Source: Phytoactinopolyspora halophila (GTDB taxonomy: Bacteria; Actinomycetota; Actinomycetes; Jiangellales; Jiangellaceae). Taken from it: a stretch of 64,000 nucleotides of DNA. Below are positions 1 through 8,146 of the stretch, piece by piece; the stretch's first letter is position 1; every line of letters begins with the position of its first letter. The DNA lies in assembly GCF_003287285.1 (NCBI RefSeq), contig NZ_QMIG01000007.1, positions 1 through 64,000 on the forward strand. Reading direction: 5' to 3'. Below the pieces are notes generated by a model. That model saw only the letters and a program-made list of their open reading frames with translations. It did no database searches and had not been told where the DNA came from. The position numbers and the translations under genes were made by a program.

Positions 1-52
1 ACCCGCGACTACCAGCCCACCGGCCTGCCACGAGGACCCCACAAAAGCGAAA

Positions 53-80
53 CAGGGTGACCCCCCGAGGGGTCACCCTG
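53..80. terminator. 12-bp perfect hairpin terminator
   Basis: The left arm 53-64 pairs perfectly with 69-80 around a 4-base loop. There is no clear U-tract on either side. It lies just downstream of tRNA-Ala on the minus strand and could also end whatever plus-strand transcript enters from the left, so it may act in both directions. Bases 1-52 hold no gene I can recognise. Confidence 0.7.
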
Positions 81-108
81 TCGCCGATGTCTTGAGAGAT
101 CACAAGGG

Positions 109-181
109 TGGAGCTGAGGGGACTCGAACCCCTGGCCTCCTCCATGCCATGGAGGCGCGCTACCAACTGCGCCACAGCCCC
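109..181 (-). tRNA. tRNA-Ala (anticodon GGC)
   Basis: The minus strand folds as a 73-base cloverleaf. The acceptor arms GGGGCTG and CAGCTCC have one G-U pair, the anticodon stem is CCTCC/GGAGG, and the loop ATGGCAT carries anticodon GGC (complement of 146-148). The T arm contains GTTCGAG. The discriminator base is A and CCA is not encoded. The gene stands alone, followed by the hairpin at 53-80. Confidence 0.95.
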
Positions 182-337
182 GTTCGGAACAGCTCGGACA
201 GCTTAACCGACACCCGGGCGATGCTCATAATCGCCCTCCGGGCTCGTGTGTCCCGGCCCATGTGTCGAACCGATGTCGACGTCCCGGTACAGCATATCCA
301 CTGCCGATCGGCATCGCCAACGGACTTGCACCCCGCA

Positions 338-377
338 AAATTGATAGTTACTGTCAAATGACAGTAACTATCAATTT
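338..377. promoter_or_regulatory. 40-bp perfect palindrome overlapping the MMPL promoter, probable TetR operator
   Basis: Bases 338-356 are the exact inverted complement of 359-377, with only two bases between. Each half contains an imperfect 13-bp dyad (343-355 and 360-372) related to GACAGTAACTATC, which suggests two dimers side by side. A promoter-like pair lies inside: TTGATA at 341-346 and TAACTA at 365-370 with an 18-base spacer. The start ATG at 387 is preceded by GGAG at 378-381, so transcription would begin just upstream of the ribosome binding site. Binding of a repressor would hide the whole promoter. The TetR gene at 2601 is the obvious candidate, by inference from gene order. Confidence 0.8.
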
Positions 378-386
378 GGAGCATCC

Positions 387-2591
387 ATGGCAACGTTCCT
401 CTACCGGCTGGGCCGCTTCTCCTACCGCAGTCGCAAGCTCGTCGGCCTGCTATGGCTGGCCGTTCTCGTGGCCGCCGGCACGGGTGCCGCCACCCTGTCC
501 GGCGCCACGTCCGACTCGTTCGCCATCCCCGGCACGGAGTCTCAGGAAGCCTTCGACCTCCTCGAAGAGCGCTTCCCCGAGGCCGATCTCAACAGCGCTT
601 CCGCGCGCGTGGTGTTCCAGACACCCGAGGGCGAGACGTTCGAGGACCCGGACAACCGGGCGATCGTTGGCGACGTGCTCGACGAGATCGCCTCCGGACC
701 CCAGGTGGCTCGCATCGACAGTCCCTACGACTCCGGCCTGATCTCCGGCGACGGCACGATCGCGCTCGCCGAGGTCACCTACACGGTCGATTTCTACGAC
801 GTCGTCGATCTCGACGACGAAGCCCGCGAGGTCCTGCACAGCGCAGCCGAGACGGGCCGGGAAGCCGGCATAACGGTCGAGCTGGGTGGCACGGTCCTGG
901 AGGAAGAGCCGGAGATCAGCAACGAGCTGATCGGCCTCGCGGTCGCCGCCGTCGTGCTGCTGATCACGTTCGGCTCCCTCGTCGCGGCAGGTATGCCGCT
1001 ACTCACCGGCATCACCGGCGTGGCGATCGGCGTCGCGGCCATCGCCGCCGGCACCGGCTTCCTCGATCTCGGGACGACGACGCCCATCCTCGCCACGATG
1101 CTCGGTCTCGCGGTCGGCATCGACTACGCGCTGTTCATCATGTCCCGCTACCGGCACGAGCTGGCCATCCGGCGCGACGGCGCGGAAGCGGCGGGACGTG
1201 CCCTGGGCACAGCGGGCTCCGCCGTGGTCTTCGCCGGTCTCACGGTCATGATCGCGCTGTCCGCGCTGTCCGTTGTCGGGATCCCGATCCTGACCGAGAT
1301 GGGGCTGGCCGCCGCACTCACCGTCGGCGTCGCCGTCGTCATCGCGCTGACCCTGCTGCCGGCCCTCCTCGGCTTCGCCGGGCGCCGGGTCCTCTCCACG
1401 CGCATTCCCGGCCTGAAGGTCCGTGACCCGGAGGACGACAGCAGGCCGACGGCGGGTCGCCGCTGGGCCGGCTTCATCGTCCGTCGCCCGGTAGCCGTGC
1501 TGGCCGTCGCCGTCGTCGGGCTGGGAGTCCTCGCGCTGCCCATCCACGACCTGCGACTCGGAGTCCCGGACGAGGGCACGTACCCGCCGGAGACCACCCA
1601 GCGCCAGGCCTACGATCTCACCGCCGAGGGTTTCGGGCCCGGATTCAACGGTCCGCTGCTGGTCGTCGCCGATATGGCCGACGCCGCCAACCCCGAACAG
1701 ACTGCCGGGGAGCTGCACGCGACGCTGTCCGAACTCGACGGCGTCCAGACGGCCACGCCCCCACAGTTCAATCAGGCCGGGGACACGGCCGTCATGAGTG
1801 TCGTCCCGCTCACCGGGCCGGACCACGAGGACACCGAGAATCTCGTCGAGACCACGCGACGTGAGGTCGGGGAGCGAGCCGAGCAGTCCGGCGCCGACCT
1901 CTCCGTGACCGGTTCGACGGCGGTCTTCATCGACTTCAACAAGAAGATGGGCGACGCGCTGCTGCCCTACCTGAGCGTGGTCATCGGGCTCTCATTCATC
2001 CTGCTCATGATCGTGTTCCGGTCGATCATCGTGCCATTGAAGGCCACGCTCGGATTCCTGCTGACCATCGGCGCGACGTTCGGCGCGCTCGTCGCCGTCT
2101 TCCAGTGGGGCTGGCTTACGGACGTGCTCGGAGTGCAGGAGACCGGCTCCGTCATCAGCCTGCTGCCGATCTTCATCATCGGCGTCGTGTTCGGCCTGGC
2201 CATGGACTACGAGGTCTTCCTCGTCACCAGAATGCGCGAAGAGTTCGTGCACGGTGCCCAGCCGGGATCGTTCGTGACCGTCGGGTTCCAGCACGGTGCT
2301 CGGGTCGTGGCCGCGGCGGCCATCATCATGATCAGCGTCTTCGGCGGGTTCATCCTGGGGGATGTCAGCGACATCGTCCAGATCGGCTTCGCACTGGCCG
2401 TCGCCATCGCGCTCGACGCCTTCGTCGTCCGGATGACGATCGTCCCCGCCGTCCTCGCCCTCGTGGGCTCCCGCGCGTGGTGGTTGCCACGCTGGCTGGA
2501 CCGGATCCTGCCCAACGTCGACGTCGAGGGCGAACGGCTGTCCCGGTATCTACAGCGCGAGAACGATCATGTACCCACCACCGCCAGGTGA
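387..2591 (+). CDS. MMPL/RND family transporter
   Basis: This 734-residue integral membrane protein has the duplicated MMPL layout. There is a first transmembrane helix near residues 17-37, an extracytoplasmic domain, then helices around 190-350. A second half follows: a helix near 372, a soluble domain, and helices about 530-700. Short MMPL proteins of this size in actinobacteria export lipids or drugs by proton antiport; the substrate cannot be told here. GGAG lies five bases before the ATG. The TetR-family gene begins ten bases after the stop, so the pair is probably one autoregulated transcript under the palindrome at 338-377, a common arrangement for drug or lipid efflux. Confidence 0.9.
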   Translation: MATFLYRLGRFSYRSRKLVGLLWLAVLVAAGTGAATLSGATSDSFAIPGTESQEAFDLLEERFPEADLNSASARVVFQTPEGETFEDPDNRAIVGDVLDEIASGPQVARIDSPYDSGLISGDGTIALAEVTYTVDFYDVVDLDDEAREVLHSAAETGREAGITVELGGTVLEEEPEISNELIGLAVAAVVLLITFGSLVAAGMPLLTGITGVAIGVAAIAAGTGFLDLGTTTPILATMLGLAVGIDYALFIMSRYRHELAIRRDGAEAAGRALGTAGSAVVFAGLTVMIALSALSVVGIPILTEMGLAAALTVGVAVVIALTLLPALLGFAGRRVLSTRIPGLKVRDPEDDSRPTAGRRWAGFIVRRPVAVLAVAVVGLGVLALPIHDLRLGVPDEGTYPPETTQRQAYDLTAEGFGPGFNGPLLVVADMADAANPEQTAGELHATLSELDGVQTATPPQFNQAGDTAVMSVVPLTGPDHEDTENLVETTRREVGERAEQSGADLSVTGSTAVFIDFNKKMGDALLPYLSVVIGLSFILLMIVFRSIIVPLKATLGFLLTIGATFGALVAVFQWGWLTDVLGVQETGSVISLLPIFIIGVVFGLAMDYEVFLVTRMREEFVHGAQPGSFVTVGFQHGARVVAAAAIIMISVFGGFILGDVSDIVQIGFALAVAIALDAFVVRMTIVPAVLALVGSRAWWLPRWLDRILPNVDVEGERLSRYLQRENDHVPTTAR

Positions 2592-2600
2592 GGTGCCCCG

Positions 2601-3242
2601 ATGTGGCGGATACTGCAGGCCGCGGCGAGAATCGGGACCATGACCGCATCCGGAGACACACACGCAGGTGGGCTGCGGGAACGCAAGAAGGCCCGTACCC
2701 GGGCGGCAATCCAGGACCACGCGTTGCGTCTCTACCTCGAACAGGGATACGCGGCGACGACGATCGAACAGATCGCCGAGGCAGCGGAGGTATCGCAGAG
2801 CACGTTCTTCCGCTACTTCTCGACCAAGGCCGAGACCGTGCTCTACGACCGCCTCGACCCCGTCCTGATGGATTCGCTGCTCAACCAGCCCGCCGAGCTG
2901 TCACCGCTCGCCGCCGTCCGCGCTGCGATACACCAGGTCCTCGACCAGCTCAAGCCCGACGAGCTCGAGCTCGAACAGACCCGGTGGCGTCTCGTCGCCC
3001 AGGAACCCGAGCTCCGATCCGCCCTCACGGATCACATAGCTCAACCCACCGCTCTGCTCACAGAGACGATCGCGCAACGAGTGGGGCGCGAGCCCGACGA
3101 CATCGCGATCGTCATATGGGCAGGAGGGCTGATCGGTGCGATCTACGCCGCGTTCTTCGCCGCCCTACAAGATCCGGATGCGGACCTCATCGAGTACATC
3201 GACGGCGCCATCGCTCGACTCGAGGCTGGCTTGCCCCTGTAA
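2601..3242 (+). CDS. TetR-family transcriptional regulator
   Basis: The 213-residue protein has an N-terminal TetR helix-turn-helix (about residues 28-75, with AATTIEQIAEAAEVSQSTFF), followed by an all-helical ligand-binding region. The ATG at 2601 is preceded by GGTGAGG at a good distance. A second in-frame ATG at 2641 would remove 13 residues and is possible. It sits directly behind the MMPL transporter gene, and I infer that it represses that gene through the 40-bp palindrome. The C-terminal region resembles the MftR-like C-terminal domain type common in actinobacteria, but the ligand is unknown. Confidence 0.88.
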   Translation: MWRILQAAARIGTMTASGDTHAGGLRERKKARTRAAIQDHALRLYLEQGYAATTIEQIAEAAEVSQSTFFRYFSTKAETVLYDRLDPVLMDSLLNQPAELSPLAAVRAAIHQVLDQLKPDELELEQTRWRLVAQEPELRSALTDHIAQPTALLTETIAQRVGREPDDIAIVIWAGGLIGAIYAAFFAALQDPDADLIEYIDGAIARLEAGLPL

Positions 3243-3255
3243 CGCCGCGTGGAGG

Positions 3256-3891
3256 CTAGCCCTCTTCGATCGCGACCGGGGTGGGAAGGGTGCCGGCGTT
3301 GTGCTCGACGAGGATCCACCCATCCTCGCCCTCGCGCAGCATCGACCACGAGCAGTTCGACAGCCCACCGATGTTGGTGAACAGTTTCAACGGCATGCCG
3401 ATCAACGACGCGATACCCAGCCGCGCCGCGCCGCCGTGCGACGTCAGCACTGCTAGGCCGTCATTCGGTAGCCGTTTCGCTGCATCGTTCACCGCGGCGA
3501 CCACCCGGTCGGCTACCTCCTGGCGGGTCTCACCACCACCGACCCGCAACAGCGGATCGCCCGAGCGCCAGGCCCGGTACTCGTCGGGCCACCGCTCGGC
3601 GATCTCGTTGGACGTGCAGCCCTGCCACTCACCCGCGTAGGTCTCGCGTAACCGGGTATCGAGCTCGACCTCGACACCTACCAGGGCAGCCAGCACCGCC
3701 GTCGTATCTCGCGTCCGTTTTAGATCGGAGGATACGAGAAGGTCAGGTTCGAGCGACGCCAGCCGGGCAGCCGAGTCACGCGCCTGTTGCCGTCCGCTCT
3801 CGTCGAGCTCCACGTCCGTCTGCCCCTGGAAGCGGCCGGTCGCGTTCCACTCCGTGCGGCCGTGCCTCCAGAGGACGATGCGCCGGGTCAC
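3256..3891 (-). CDS. Histidine phosphatase family protein (phosphoglycerate mutase-like)
   Basis: The protein has 211 residues. The catalytic RHG motif lies at residues 9-11 (LWRHGRTEWN), the second-arginine region is LLVSSDLKRTRDT, and a late histidine occurs in LTSHGGAAR. This is the broad phosphatase branch rather than a glycolytic mutase. It is last in a minus-strand run with rsfS and nadD, and its ATG overlaps the rsfS stop (ATGA). The same order is usual in actinobacteria, where a relative acts as a glucosyl-3-phosphoglycerate phosphatase; that role is only a possibility here. Its stop lies 13 bases from the TetR stop, so the two genes converge tightly. Confidence 0.88.
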   Translation of the reverse strand: MTRRIVLWRHGRTEWNATGRFQGQTDVELDESGRQQARDSAARLASLEPDLLVSSDLKRTRDTTAVLAALVGVEVELDTRLRETYAGEWQGCTSNEIAERWPDEYRAWRSGDPLLRVGGGETRQEVADRVVAAVNDAAKRLPNDGLAVLTSHGGAARLGIASLIGMPLKLFTNIGGLSNCSWSMLREGEDGWILVEHNAGTLPTPVAIEEG

Positions 3892-4283
3892 TCCGAGGCC
3901 CCGTTGGCGCTAGGGCCGACGCGCACGCTGTCGGGAAGCGTGATGGTGGGGCAGTCCTTCCACAGCCGCTCCAGCGCGTAGAAACCGCGATCGTCGGTCT
4001 GCTGGATGTGGATGACGATGTCGACGTAGTCAAGGAGCACCCACCGGCCCTCACGTTCCCCTTCCCGCCGGACCGGCTTGGCGTCGAACCCGCGCAGCCG
4101 TTCTTCGATCGCATCGATGATCGCACGCACTTGCCGATCGTTCGGCGCCGAACAGACGACGAAAGCATCGGTAATGGCCAGCTGGTCGGAAACGTCGAAG
4201 GCGACGATGTCGTCGGCCAGCTTGTCTGCGGCCGCCTCGGCAGCGGCGACGACGAGTTGAACAGCGCGGTCGGTAGCTGGCAA
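3888..4283 (-). CDS. Ribosomal silencing factor RsfS
   Basis: This 131-residue protein belongs to the RsfS/Iojap family, which binds ribosomal protein L14 and blocks joining of the subunits when nutrients are scarce. The conserved signature appears as FVVCSAPNDRQVRAIIDAIEE and WVLLDYVDIVIHIQ (about residues 41-61 and 81-94). The length is normal. It follows nadD by 39 bases and overlaps the next gene by four bases, so the three are probably co-translated. The nadD-rsfS pairing is widespread in bacteria, which supports the call. Confidence 0.95.
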   Translation of the reverse strand: MPATDRAVQLVVAAAEAAADKLADDIVAFDVSDQLAITDAFVVCSAPNDRQVRAIIDAIEERLRGFDAKPVRREGEREGRWVLLDYVDIVIHIQQTDDRGFYALERLWKDCPTITLPDSVRVGPSANGASE

Positions 4284-4322
4284 ATCGGGAAACCTTTCGA
4301 ACGAACGTGCCCTCTGCGGATC

Positions 4323-4925
4323 CTACGTCTTCACGTACAACTGGCGCTTGTTGATGTACTGAACGATGCCGTCCGGCACCAGATACCAGATCGGCTCACC
4401 GGCGCCGACCCGCTCGCGGCACTCGCTCGACGAGATCGCCAGCGCCGGCACTTCCACCAAGGTCACCTTGCCTTCTGGCAGGCCGACGTCTGAAAGGACA
4501 TGCCCTGGCCGCGTGCAACCGACGAAATGCGCGAAATCGAATAACTCGTCGACATCACGCCAGGACAAGATCTGCTGGAGCGCGTCGGCTCCCGTGATGA
4601 AGTACAGATCGTTGTCTTGCCCTCGCTCCCGCCGAAGATCGCGCAACGTGTCGACCGTATACGTCGGGCCGCCCCGGTCGATGTCGACCCGGCTGACGGA
4701 GAACCGCGGGTTGGACGCCGTCGCGATCACCGTCATCAGGTAACGGTCCTCGGCCGCAGCCACCTGGCGTTCCTCCTTCTGCCAGGGCTGGCCTGTTGGA
4801 ACGAAGACTACTTCGTCCAAACCAAACCAGTGCGCGACCTCGCTGGCGGCCACGAGGTGACCGTGATGGATCGGATCGAACGTACCGCCCATGATCCCGA
4901 GGCGCCTGCGCCTATTCACCGGCAC
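4323..4925 (-). CDS. Nicotinate-nucleotide adenylyltransferase
   Basis: NadD transfers AMP from ATP to nicotinate mononucleotide in the de novo and salvage routes to NAD. The 200-residue protein has the nucleotidyltransferase signature [12 protein letters not shown] at residues 13-24 and the C-terminal [10 protein letters not shown] corresponding to the SSTxxR motif. The start is GTG at 4925, with a second in-frame GTG two codons later. It leads the nadD-rsfS-phosphatase run and follows the small membrane protein gene at 5018-5164 and proA. Confidence 0.95.
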   Translation of the reverse strand: MPVNRRRRLGIMGGTFDPIHHGHLVAASEVAHWFGLDEVVFVPTGQPWQKEERQVAAAEDRYLMTVIATASNPRFSVSRVDIDRGGPTYTVDTLRDLRRERGQDNDLYFITGADALQQILSWRDVDELFDFAHFVGCTRPGHVLSDVGLPEGKVTLVEVPALAISSSECRERVGAGEPIWYLVPDGIVQYINKRQLYVKT

Positions 4926-5017
4926 TCACTCCATGCTGCGCCCGAGCCCACGCGTTCACGCGAGCTGGCGACACGACGGGGAAGAGGGATCACCAAGCGG
5001 CCTCGCGGCACGATACG

Positions 5018-5164
5018 TCAGACATGCGGCCGACCCTTGCCGAACACGAGCGTGACCGTCAACAACATCATGAGAATGAGAAAGACGCCGATACCCCATC
5101 CTTCGGCCGGGAAACCCCCCTCATCGCCATGGACCTCGTCCGCCAAGAGCACGACCTTCTGCAT
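5018..5164 (-). CDS. Small single-pass membrane protein (48 residues)
   Basis: Reading the minus strand from ATG at 5164 gives 48 residues ending at TGA 5018-5020. There is an acidic N-terminus (LADEVHGDEG), then one strongly hydrophobic segment (GIGVFLILMMLLTVTLVFG, about residues 25-43) and a basic tail (KGRPHV). AAGGTG lies at a good distance before the ATG. The layout suggests an outward acidic N-terminus, but topology is not certain. Similar tiny unnamed proteins occur between proA and nadD in other actinobacteria as I recall. The function is unknown. Confidence 0.7.
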   Translation of the reverse strand: MQKVVLLADEVHGDEGGFPAEGWGIGVFLILMMLLTVTLVFGKGRPHV

Positions 5165-5244
5165 GGGCCACACCTTATCGCAGGGGGTTGCCCAGGGAGT
5201 CCACCGACCTCGTCGGGCGGGCCCGTGGACGGGCCACCGGCACC

Positions 5245-6507
5245 TTACGCACGGATGTGTCCATCGCCGGTGACCACGTATGTGGTCGTCGTCAGCTCGG
5301 GCAGGCCCATCGGACCGCGCGCATGGAGTTTCTGCGTCGAGATGCCGATCTCAGCCCCGAATCCGAACTGCTCACCATCCGTGAAACGGGTGGACGCGTT
5401 CACCATCACTGCCGCCGAGTCGGTCGTCGACGTAAACCTCGTGGCCGCCGACAGGGAGTCGGTGACGATGGCCTCGGTATGCCCGCTTCCCCACCGGCGG
5501 ATATGGGCGACTGCCTCATCCAGCGAGTCGACAATGCCAGCGGCGATATCCAGCGAGAGGTACTCGGCTTGCCAGTCCTCGTCACTCGCCGGGATCACGG
5601 AGGCGTCGTGGGCGCGCACGCGATCATCACCGTGGACGGTCACCCCGGCATCACGCAGTGCGCTCAGCGCGCGCGGCACGAACGCGTCGGCGACGTCCGC
5701 ATGCACCAGCAACGTCTCCGCCGCGTTGCACACGCTGGGTCGATGCGTCTTGGCGTTGACGACGATGTCCAGCGCCTTATCGAGATCCGCCGCGGCGTCG
5801 ACGTAGACATGGCAGTCACCCACACCCGTCTCGATGACGGGTACCGTCGACTCCTCGACGACGCTGCGGATCAAGCCCGCACCGCCGCGTGGAATCAGAA
5901 TGTCGACCAGGCCACGTGCTCGCATCAGATGCTTGGCAGGCTCGTGCCCCTCACCCGGTACGAGCTGGACGGCGTCGGCCGGAACGTCTCCGGACTCGGT
6001 CGCACTCCGCAGGACGTCGACGATCGCGGCGTTCGACGACGCAGCACTGGACGAGCCCCGCAACAGCACCGCGTTGCCGCTCTTGAGAGCGAGCGCGGCG
6101 GCATCGGCCGTGACGTTGGGGCGCGCCTCGTAGATGATGCCCACCACGCCGAGCGGGACGCGGCGCTGGCTGATCTCGATACCGTTCGGCAGGGTGTAGC
6201 CACGGACCACTTCACCCACCGGATCGGGCAGCTCGGCGACCTGACGCATCCCATCGGCCATGGCCGCGATGCGCTTCTCGTCGAGCCGGAGCCGATCGAT
6301 GATGGCTTCACTGGTGCCGTTCTCGCGTGCCCGGGCGACGTCCTCGTCGTTCGCCGCCGTGATCTGCGCGGTACGTGCCACGAGCGCATCGGCCATGGCC
6401 AGCAAGGCGGCATCCTTCTGCGCGCGGGCCAGGATGGCCAGATCAGCCGCGGCCGTACGAGCACGGTGGGCAACATCGAGCACGGAAGCTGCACGCTCAT
6501 CTGTCAT
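5245..6507 (-). CDS. Gamma-glutamyl phosphate reductase
   Basis: ProA reduces L-glutamyl-5-phosphate to glutamate semialdehyde with NADPH, the second step of proline synthesis. The 420-residue length is normal. Visible family marks include [12 protein letters not shown] near residue 53, the cofactor-loop segment [17 protein letters not shown] near 118-134, and the catalytic-cysteine region [17 protein letters not shown] near 253. It is separated from proB (14352) by about 7 kb of plus-strand accessory genes although both lie on the minus strand. In many actinobacteria the two are close, so something may have been inserted between them. Confidence 0.96.
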   Translation of the reverse strand: MTDERAASVLDVAHRARTAAADLAILARAQKDAALLAMADALVARTAQITAANDEDVARARENGTSEAIIDRLRLDEKRIAAMADGMRQVAELPDPVGEVVRGYTLPNGIEISQRRVPLGVVGIIYEARPNVTADAAALALKSGNAVLLRGSSSAASSNAAIVDVLRSATESGDVPADAVQLVPGEGHEPAKHLMRARGLVDILIPRGGAGLIRSVVEESTVPVIETGVGDCHVYVDAAADLDKALDIVVNAKTHRPSVCNAAETLLVHADVADAFVPRALSALRDAGVTVHGDDRVRAHDASVIPASDEDWQAEYLSLDIAAGIVDSLDEAVAHIRRWGSGHTEAIVTDSLSAATRFTSTTDSAAVMVNASTRFTDGEQFGFGAEIGISTQKLHARGPMGLPELTTTTYVVTGDGHIRA

Positions 6508-6892
6508 ATGCCGCAGTCTACGCCGAATATGCCACCCGGTTCCCGGGAGATCACCCGGGCCGTTCGTGCTTTGGCGCCATCACGAGGTGTCCGGAAAGGG
6601 CGGCGCCGTGGGATGCCCGGAAGACATGGAACGAGAAATGGCAATTGCTAAAATGTATAATTAATTACGCGGATTAACATTTGAAATACATAAAGCTCTT
6701 TACCGCTCCGCAGCGTCCCGCTCGGAAGCGATTCGTGGACGCCCGGCAGTCATCGCCTGCAACGAGCTGGGCGTCGCCGCCGAGCCGGGGGCGCGCCCTT
6801 CGTGCGATGCATTGGCGCCTACGCCAAACCTGTCACCCGGAGCCCCCGTATCTCTCCCACAATCCATACCTTCCCGCTGAAGCGGAGGAGCG
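6508..6892. other. Gene-free divergent region with an AT-rich island
   Basis: These 385 bases lie between the divergent proA and SRPBCC-VOC genes and hold no convincing ORF. About 6640-6705 is strikingly AT-rich for this genome, with TATAATTAATTA at 6655-6666 and TTGAAATACATAAAG a little further on. The island could carry promoters for either side, for example a TATAAT-like box at 6655. I see no insertion-sequence ends. Confidence 0.5.
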
Positions 6893-7792
6893 ATGAGCAC
6901 CATCACCCGAACCGTCACGGTTCACGTCGAGCCCATGCGCGCTTTCACCCTGTTCACGGCCGACATGGACGCATGGCTACCCCGCGACCCACACGCGTTC
7001 AACTATCCCGACCGTGCTGTCGGCGTTGAGCTCGAACCCGGCGTCGGCGGCCGCTGGAGGGAGATCTGGCACGACGGTCACGGCTACGAGATGGGCAGGG
7101 TGCTGGCGTGGGAACCTGGAGAGCGGCTGCTGCTGACGTATCGCCACCGTAGCCTGCCAGAAGATCTGCTCACCGAGATCGATATCCGGTTCGACGCCGT
7201 GCCGCGCGGCACCCGCGTAACCTTCGAACACCGGGGGCTGGAACGCCTGCCGGTCAAGGCTCTCCACGAGTGGTCCGGCCGGGCCTGGCGCCGTTTCATG
7301 GCAGCATTCGCCGCACATGTCGCAGGTGGGCACGCACATCACACTCACGAGGCCATCACTGTCAACCCGATGAGCACGCAAGCGGTGACCCCGATCCTGT
7401 TCTACGCCGACGGCATCGCAGCGATGGACTGGCTAGCCCACGTATTCGGTTTTGTCGAGCACACGCGGTGGCTCAACGACGACGGCACGCTCGCCCGCGG
7501 CGAGATGACCATCGGTGACGGCGTCATCATGCTTGCCAGCGGCTGGGCGGAGTACGAGTCACCGCGCTGGCATCGAGAACACTGCACCGCGGCAGCGTCG
7601 TGGTCCAAACCGGCATGGGTCATCAACGGTGTCCTGGTGCGCGTTCCCGACGTCGACGAGCACTACGCCCACGCGGTGTCCGCGGGCGCCACGATCCTGT
7701 CCGAACCCGAAGACAGGCCTTATGGGCGCAGCTACCGGGCCGAAGATCTGGAAGGTCACCGCTGGATGTTCGAGAGCCCAGCCGTGGCGTGA
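6893..7792 (+). CDS. SRPBCC (AHSA1-like) and VOC (glyoxalase-like) fusion protein
   Basis: Two ligand-binding folds are joined in one 299-residue chain. Residues 1-143 look like an activator-of-Hsp90/START-type SRPBCC domain (VGVELEPGVGGRWREIW, VLAWEPGERLLLTYR, RGTRVTFEHRGLERL). Residues about 160-299 look like a vicinal-oxygen-chelate domain of the glyoxalase/bleomycin-resistance type (ILFYADGIAAMDWLAHVFGF, RSYRAEDLEGHRWMFESP). GGAGGAG precedes the ATG. An internal Met at the second domain might allow a separate start, but no ribosome binding site is evident there. The substrate is unknown; resistance by sequestration and small-molecule conversion are both possible. Confidence 0.8.
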   Translation: MSTITRTVTVHVEPMRAFTLFTADMDAWLPRDPHAFNYPDRAVGVELEPGVGGRWREIWHDGHGYEMGRVLAWEPGERLLLTYRHRSLPEDLLTEIDIRFDAVPRGTRVTFEHRGLERLPVKALHEWSGRAWRRFMAAFAAHVAGGHAHHTHEAITVNPMSTQAVTPILFYADGIAAMDWLAHVFGFVEHTRWLNDDGTLARGEMTIGDGVIMLASGWAEYESPRWHREHCTAAASWSKPAWVINGVLVRVPDVDEHYAHAVSAGATILSEPEDRPYGRSYRAEDLEGHRWMFESPAVA

Positions 7793-7802
7793 CCGGGCAT
7801 CT

Positions 7803-7907
7803 GGCCCATGCCCAACGCCCGAACCACGTGGCCCATACCGAACGCTCGAACCACGTGGCCATGCCCAACGCTCGAACCACGTGGCCATGCCCAACGCTCG
7901 AACCACG
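7803..7907. repeat. Four tandem copies of a 26-27-bp unit
   Basis: Copies lie at 7803-7829, 7830-7856, 7857-7882 and 7883-7907. The shared unit reads about GGCCATGCCCAACGCTCGAA and ends in CCACGT. Each copy except the last runs into the next as CCACGTGG, a perfect 8-bp palindrome. The array follows the stop of the SRPBCC-VOC gene by ten bases and lies 120 bases before the LexA-type promoter of the next gene. It could be a terminator substitute, a protein-binding array, or simple replication slippage. Confidence 0.8.
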
Positions 7908-8028
7908 GCTGTCCGGCGGACGTGCTGGCATGTTCGAGGGTGTGTCGAGGACAGCGTCGGGTTCGGGTGGGGTTTGGGTGGGGTTGGAGCCCGCCATCCG
8001 GCATGTCTACCAAGGATCCGAGTTTGGC

Positions 8029-8057
8029 TTGACTCGAACATGTATTCGAGCTAATCT
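8029..8057 (+). promoter_or_regulatory. Sigma-70 type promoter with embedded LexA (SOS) box
   Basis: TTGACT at 8029-8034 and TAATCT at 8052-8057 are separated by exactly 17 bases. The dyad TCGAACATGTATTCGA occupies 8034-8049, between and over the two boxes. It matches the actinobacterial LexA consensus TCGAACnnnnGTTCGA except for one base in the right half. Repressor bound there would block RNA polymerase. Transcription would begin near 8064, giving a leader of about 80 bases before the ATG at 8147. Confidence 0.8.
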
Positions 8058-8075
8058 CTTCATTAGCTCGTTTTT
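8047..8075 (+). terminator. Perfect 9-bp hairpin followed by TTTTT
   Basis: CGAGCTAAT (8047-8055) pairs with ATTAGCTCG (8062-8070) around six bases, followed by five T at 8071-8075. It would terminate read-through arriving from the SRPBCC-VOC gene. It overlaps the -10 box of the promoter at 8029-8057, so transcripts from that promoter begin inside or after it and escape. Confidence 0.65.
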
Positions 8076-8146
8076 ACATATGTTTAGCTACGTTTACATC
8101 AACACCCGGGTTGACGTCATCAGGGCGAGGAAAGGGGGTGGCGGCC

